From Treponema sp. (lineage in GTDB: Bacteria > Spirochaetota > Spirochaetia > Treponematales > Breznakiellaceae), in assembly GCA_031268245.1 (NCBI GenBank), contig JAIRXN010000184.1, positions 1-16,425 on the forward strand: a stretch of 16,425 nucleotides of DNA, read 5' to 3'. The position numbers and the translations under genes are program-made. Under the pieces are notes generated by a model. The model was not told the origin of the DNA. It searched no databases and was given only the letters and a program-made list of their open reading frames with translations. Shown here in pieces: positions 14,609-16,425 of this stretch (positions are counted from its first letter, which is position 1; each line of letters opens with the position of its first letter).

Positions 14609-14722
14609 TTACCCCTGCTTCTGTTTATGCTTAGGATTCTGGCAAATAATACGGATTATGCCATTCCGCTTGATCACCTTGCATTTGTCGCAAATCGGTT
14701 TTACGCTGGTACGGACTTTCAT
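14609..14722 (-). CDS. rpmJ: 50S ribosomal protein L36
   Basis: The 37-residue L36, a zinc-binding large-subunit protein. The sequence starts MKVRTSVKPICDKCKVIKRN and ends CQNPKHKQKQG, with the zinc ligands Cys11, Cys14, Cys27 and His32 all present, so this is the cysteine-containing type. Its start is fixed by AAGGAG (14734-14729). It is the first gene of the alpha cluster here and follows a good promoter placed just after secY. Confidence 0.97.
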   Translation of the reverse strand: MKVRTSVKPICDKCKVIKRNGIIRIICQNPKHKQKQG

Positions 14723-14734
14723 CCCTTGCTCCTT

Positions 14735-14773
14735 GAACATTTTATCGAACATTTTTATCGTCAAAAAAGACGA
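14735..14773 (-). promoter_or_regulatory. Leader of the alpha cluster with small hairpin and tandem repeat
   Basis: The presumed rpmJ leader contains a small stem, TCGTC (14758-14762) and GACGA (14769-14773), around an A6/T6 loop, then two adjoining copies of GAACATTTT(T)ATC (14735-14746 and 14747-14759). It could be an autoregulatory site for a ribosomal protein, but no known binding structure can be recognised by eye. Confidence 0.3.
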
Positions 14774-14779
14774 AATTTC

Positions 14780-14808
14780 ATTAAAACAAATTTATTGCAC
14801 TTCGTCAA
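14780..14808 (-). promoter_or_regulatory. Promoter between secY and rpmJ (alpha cluster)
   Basis: On the minus strand TTGACG (14808-14803) and TTTAAT (14785-14780) each match the sigma-70 consensus at five of six positions, with an ideal 17-bp spacer. It begins right after the secY stop codon (14812-14810). The predicted start near 14773 gives an rpmJ leader of about 50 nt. This would let the alpha cluster be transcribed separately from the spc genes upstream. Confidence 0.6.
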
Positions 14809-14809
14809 T

Positions 14810-16138
14810 CTACAAATTCCGGCCCTTCAGCCTGCCCCTCTTTGTCAAGCCTTCATGGTGATGCATCTTGAGGAGGCCCTCTACTTGGCTCATGGTATCC
14901 AGATCTACGCCCACCAGGATAAGAAGCGAGGTGCCGCCCATCAAATAAGAGATGGAAGACGGGAATTTGAAGGCCCACTGGATAAAAGTCGGGATAACCG
15001 CAATCAAGGCCAGGTAGAGGGAACCGGGCAGTACGATGCGGTTAAGGATCTTGGTCAAATATTCCTCAATCTTCTCACTCCTGATTCCCGGGATGGAACC
15101 GCCGTTTTCCCTGATATTTTTGGCAATTTCAATGGGATTGAGGCTCACCTGGGTGTAAAAATATGCAAAGAAGATGATAAGAAGCACATAAAGTACATTG
15201 TACAATGCGCCCCGGGGACTCAAAACACGGGAAACCGTATTGAGCCAGGGGATATTGCCCCCGATTGTAGAAGCAATCTGCAGGGGGAAGGTGAGGATCG
15301 AAGAGGCAAAAATAACAGGTATAACCCCGGAAGGATTGATCTTGAAGGGAATGTAGGTGTTCTGGGCCCCGTACATCCTCCGGCCCACCACCCGCTTGGC
15401 ATAATTTACAGGAATTTTCCGCTGTCCCTGTTGCTCAAAGACAACCAGGGCCACTACCGCCACAAACATGATAAGCACGACAATTACAAAAACAAGGTTC
15501 AGATCGCCGTTTCGTACCCTGCCTATCAGTTCCCAGACCGCCTGGGGAAGGCGGGCCACGATACCTGCAAAGATCAGAAGGCTGATGCCGTTACCGATAC
15601 CCCGTTTGGTGATCTGTTCCCCTATCCACATGAGGAACATCGTCCCCGTGGTTACCGTCAACATGGCGATGATGGTAAAACCCACTATACCGATACTGAG
15701 CAGGTTATCCACGCTCCGGCTGATGCTCTGGGCATACTGGGTCACGGCAAAAGACTGGATAAGACAAACCGCCACCGTACCGATACGCTGGTAACCCTGA
15801 ATCTTCTTGCGGCCCCCATCCTCCTGGGAGATCTTCTTCAGCCTGGGGAAAACGATGAGAAGAAGCTGCATGATGATCGACATGCTGATATACGGCATGA
15901 TTCCCAGCATGAAAACCGAAAAGTTAGAAAAAGCGCCTCCTGCAAAGAAGTCAAGGTAATCGACAATGGGGTTCCCCGAATTCTGCTGCGAAAGGAAATA
16001 TGCGGAAAGTTCGCGGACATTGATCCCCGGAATGGGGAGCACCGCCCCGATACGGAACACGACCAGCATAAAAGCGGTAAAAATGATCCGCTCCCTGAGC
16101 TCTTTTACCCTGAAAATACCAACCAGTGGATTAGCCAT
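14810..16138 (-). CDS. secY: Preprotein translocase subunit SecY
   Basis: Central channel of the SecYEG translocon in the inner membrane. Ten hydrophobic helices are visible across the protein, with the typical start (MANPLVGIFRVKELRERIIF), the plug-region segment ISMSIIMQLLLIVFPRLKKI, KRGIGNGISLLIF, the cytosolic loop RKIPVNYAKRVVGRRMYG and the late INPSGVIPVIFASS. 442 residues from the ATG at 16138; an in-frame TTG at 16144 would add two residues. AAGGAG (16154-16149) lies 10 bases before the ATG and 4 before the TTG; I chose the ATG because family members start MANPL-like. Distal gene of the spc-type cluster, following rplO by 72 bases. Confidence 0.97.
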   Translation of the reverse strand: MANPLVGIFRVKELRERIIFTAFMLVVFRIGAVLPIPGINVRELSAYFLSQQNSGNPIVDYLDFFAGGAFSNFSVFMLGIMPYISMSIIMQLLLIVFPRLKKISQEDGGRKKIQGYQRIGTVAVCLIQSFAVTQYAQSISRSVDNLLSIGIVGFTIIAMLTVTTGTMFLMWIGEQITKRGIGNGISLLIFAGIVARLPQAVWELIGRVRNGDLNLVFVIVVLIMFVAVVALVVFEQQGQRKIPVNYAKRVVGRRMYGAQNTYIPFKINPSGVIPVIFASSILTFPLQIASTIGGNIPWLNTVSRVLSPRGALYNVLYVLLIIFFAYFYTQVSLNPIEIAKNIRENGGSIPGIRSEKIEEYLTKILNRIVLPGSLYLALIAVIPTFIQWAFKFPSSISYLMGGTSLLILVGVDLDTMSQVEGLLKMHHHEGLTKRGRLKGRNL

Positions 16139-16210
16139 GCACAAACCGCTCCTTGCGGCACATAAACCAAATTTTTAAGCTCGCGACCCGGAGGAACGCA
16201 GCATCCTCAG

Positions 16211-16425
16211 CTATTTCTTTTCCGGAGTTTCTGTCCGGATTACACTGCCTCCGGCCTTCTCGATCTTCTCTTTTGCCGAAGCGGAAACAGCCGCTACCTT
16301 AAAGGAAAGAGACTTGCCTATCTCCCCCTTTCCCAGAATCTTCACAAGTCCGGCTTTCTTTACCAGGCCCTTATGGATAAGGGAAGCGTTATCTACCGCT
16401 TCGGAAGCTTCATAGTGACTATCAA
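16211..16425 (-). CDS. rplO: 50S ribosomal protein L15, C-terminal part
   Basis: Only the last 70 residues are inside the window; the gene continues past the right edge. Reading leftward the frame gives DSHYEASEAVDNASLIHKGL, then VKKAGLVKILGKGEIGKSLS and a C-terminal KVAAVSASAKEKIEKAGGSV followed by IRTETPEKK and TAG. The KGLVKKAGLVKILGKGE block and the ASAKEKIEKAGG helix are the L15 signature. Its position just before secY is the standard spc order. Confidence 0.95.
   Translation of the reverse strand, partial: DSHYEASEAVDNASLIHKGLVKKAGLVKILGKGEIGKSLSFKVAAVSASAKEKIEKAGGSVIRTETPEKK

Noticed and set aside
14564..16165. 533-residue open frame on the plus strand, antisense to secY, rpmJ and the rpsM start
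   Set aside because: It mirrors three certain genes, has a His/Asp/Lys/Gly-rich composition typical of a shadow frame, and no ribosome binding site or known motif.
16175..16204. Nine-codon minus-strand frame in the rplO-secY gap, possible leader peptide
   Set aside because: The only purine-rich stretch (GAGG) touches its ATG, the peptide shows no attenuation-like codon run, and so short a frame is expected by chance.
1..16425. tRNA or rRNA genes, CRISPR arrays, insertion sequences
   Set aside because: I saw no cloverleaf-like sequence, no regularly spaced direct repeats with unique spacers, and no transposase-like frame or paired terminal repeats.

Overview
The window looks like chromosomal DNA of a spirochaete, most likely a Treponema-type organism. 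This rests on the ribosomal gene order (rplO-secY-rpmJ-rpsM-rpsK-rpsD-rpoA-rplQ, with no adk, map or infA between secY and rpmJ), on the loose spirochaete-style lipobox of one lipoprotein, and on overall protein character. It is inference from gene content; I could not run a database search. Most of the window has moderate to high GC. The first ~290 bases are strikingly AT-rich and look like the edge of an accessory or recently acquired segment.

Layout. (1) 1-132, minus: start of an AT-rich gene for a small membrane protein that runs off the left edge, behind a perfect consensus sigma-70 promoter (186-214). (2) 329-429: three successive hairpins in the gap after enolase. (3) 421-1719, minus: enolase. 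(4) 1720-1946: divergent intergenic region with a candidate eno promoter, a perfect 12-bp dyad and an extended -10 that almost touches the helicase start codon. (5) 1947-5382, plus: DEAD-box RNA helicase with a long basic tail, then a YbiT-like ABC-F ATPase. (6) 5393-7290, minus: a two-gene unit of unknown function, a single-span membrane protein followed by a Pro/Glu-rich TPR lipoprotein, overlapping by ATGA. (7) 7372-11389, plus: prfA (RF1), prmC (the RF1 glutamine methyltransferase) and a long RelA/SpoT-family protein, packed with no gaps. (8) 11420-16425, minus: the distal spc/alpha ribosomal cluster, ending in a small zinc-ribbon protein.

How the genes work together. Almost everything here serves gene expression: ribosomal proteins, RNA polymerase alpha, the Sec translocon, release factor and its modifying enzyme, an RNA helicase, a ribosome-associated-type ABC-F ATPase and a stringent-response enzyme. 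The membrane and lipoprotein pair is the least understood part.

No dramatic new multi-gene system is visible. The best candidates for novelty are: a Rel protein whose hydrolase active site is almost wholly lost while the bifunctional-type RXKD synthetase loop is kept; an ABC-F protein with one composite ATP site degenerate on both faces; an apparently leaderless helicase mRNA; a zinc-ribbon protein of unknown role at the end of the alpha operon; and the AT-rich gene with its consensus promoter at the left edge.
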